From: Chloroflexota bacterium
GTDB lineage: Bacteria > Chloroflexota > Anaerolineae > Fen-1058
Reading direction: 5' to 3'
DNA: 6,036 nucleotides
Assembly: GCA_016219235.1 (NCBI GenBank)
Contig: JACRBO010000311.1
Coordinates: 1 to 6,036 of the forward strand
This document shows positions 5,731 to 6,036 of the stretch, piece after piece. The notes beneath the pieces are model-generated. The model saw only the letters and a program-made list of their open reading frames with translations. It searched no databases and had not been told where the DNA came from. Position 1 is the stretch's first letter. Every line of letters begins with the position of its first letter. The translations under genes were made by a program, and so were the position numbers.

Positions 5731-6036
5731 CTAGACTTCGCGAATCTCCTCTTCTTTACGCTTGCTGAGGGATTCGGCCTGTTCAATGTATTTGTCGGTC
5801 AGCTTCTGTAGATCGTCGCGCCCGCGCTTCAGATCGTCTTCGGAGATCATTTTTTCTTTTTCGAAGTCGCGCAGCGTGTCCTGAGTGTCGCGGCGGATAT
5901 TTCGAATGGACACCCGGGCCTCTTCCAGGCGTTTGTGGACGCTCTTGATCATGTCATTGCGGCGCTCTTCGCTGAGGCGTGGAATGACCAGGCGGATGAT
6001 CTTGCCATCGTTGTTGGGCGTCAGACCCAGATCGGA
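5731..6036 (-). CDS. frr: Ribosome recycling factor, C-terminal part (cut by right edge)
   Basis: The last 101 codons of frr lie in the window; the start is beyond the right edge, with roughly 85 residues missing if the protein has the usual ~185. With EF-G the factor splits the post-termination ribosome into subunits. The visible part begins SDLGLTPNNDGKIIRL, then VIPRLSEERRNDM, which closely matches the region leading from domain II back to the helical domain I. The long charged helices follow (ARVSIRNIRRD, KMISEDDLKRGRDDLQKLTDKYI), ending KRKEEEIREV and TAG. The ATG at 5952 is an internal methionine and not the start. The gene leads the visible operon and is followed by uppS after 24 nt; rpsB, tsf and pyrH often lie upstream in bacteria but are outside this window. 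Confidence 0.97.
   Translation of the reverse strand, partial: SDLGLTPNNDGKIIRLVIPRLSEERRNDMIKSVHKRLEEARVSIRNIRRDTQDTLRDFEKEKMISEDDLKRGRDDLQKLTDKYIEQAESLSKRKEEEIREV

Noticed and set aside
5281..5811. A 176-codon plus-strand open frame opposite uppS and frr
   Set aside because: It lies antisense to two clearly conserved genes, crosses their junction, and its translation resembles no family. It is explained by the codon pattern of the genes on the other strand.

Overview
The window is a bacterial housekeeping region of fairly high GC content. Every gene I can support lies on the minus strand, so transcription runs from right to left. I read it as the chromosome of a Chloroflexota-like bacterium (Anaerolineae or Caldilineae type). 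That placement is an inference from gene order, from a class II fructose-bisphosphatase next to rho, and from the style of the LysM/M23 peptidase. It has not been checked by phylogeny.

Right to left, the layout is: the 3' part of frr (ribosome recycling factor, 5731-6036, cut by the window edge); uppS (isoprenyl/undecaprenyl diphosphate synthase, 4951-5706); cdsA (CDP-diglyceride synthase, 4124-4924); glpX (class II fructose-1,6-bisphosphatase, 3118-4122); and rho (transcription termination factor, 1806-3083). The gaps are 24, 26, 1 and 34 nt, so these five genes look like one operon. frr-uppS-cdsA is the widespread translation/envelope cluster. In many bacteria dxr and rseP follow cdsA, but here glpX and rho follow. 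The glpX-rho pair is itself an old neighbourhood, also found in Bacillus subtilis.

A 144-nt gap after rho carries the best promoter in the window (TTGCAC, 16-nt spacer, TATAAT). It drives a membrane-anchored cell-wall peptidase with two LysM domains and an M23 domain (288-1661). That gene ends at a strong intrinsic terminator (211-247). Immediately beyond it, at 194, a further minus-strand reading frame opens and leaves the window. Its start encodes a short repeated Asp/Pro/Ser/Thr-rich segment, and I do not recognise the product.

Functionally, uppS and cdsA supply the lipid carrier for wall precursors and CDP-diacylglycerol for phospholipids, and the M23 protein acts on or binds the wall outside the membrane. 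frr and rho serve translation and transcription termination, and glpX serves gluconeogenesis. I see no mobile element, CRISPR array, tRNA or rRNA, and no sign of a novel defence or biosynthetic system. The points worth a second look are the joining of two conserved gene clusters, a glycine next to the catalytic glutamate of Rho, a hairpin touching the rho ribosome binding site, and the unusual N-terminal regions of the two leftmost genes.
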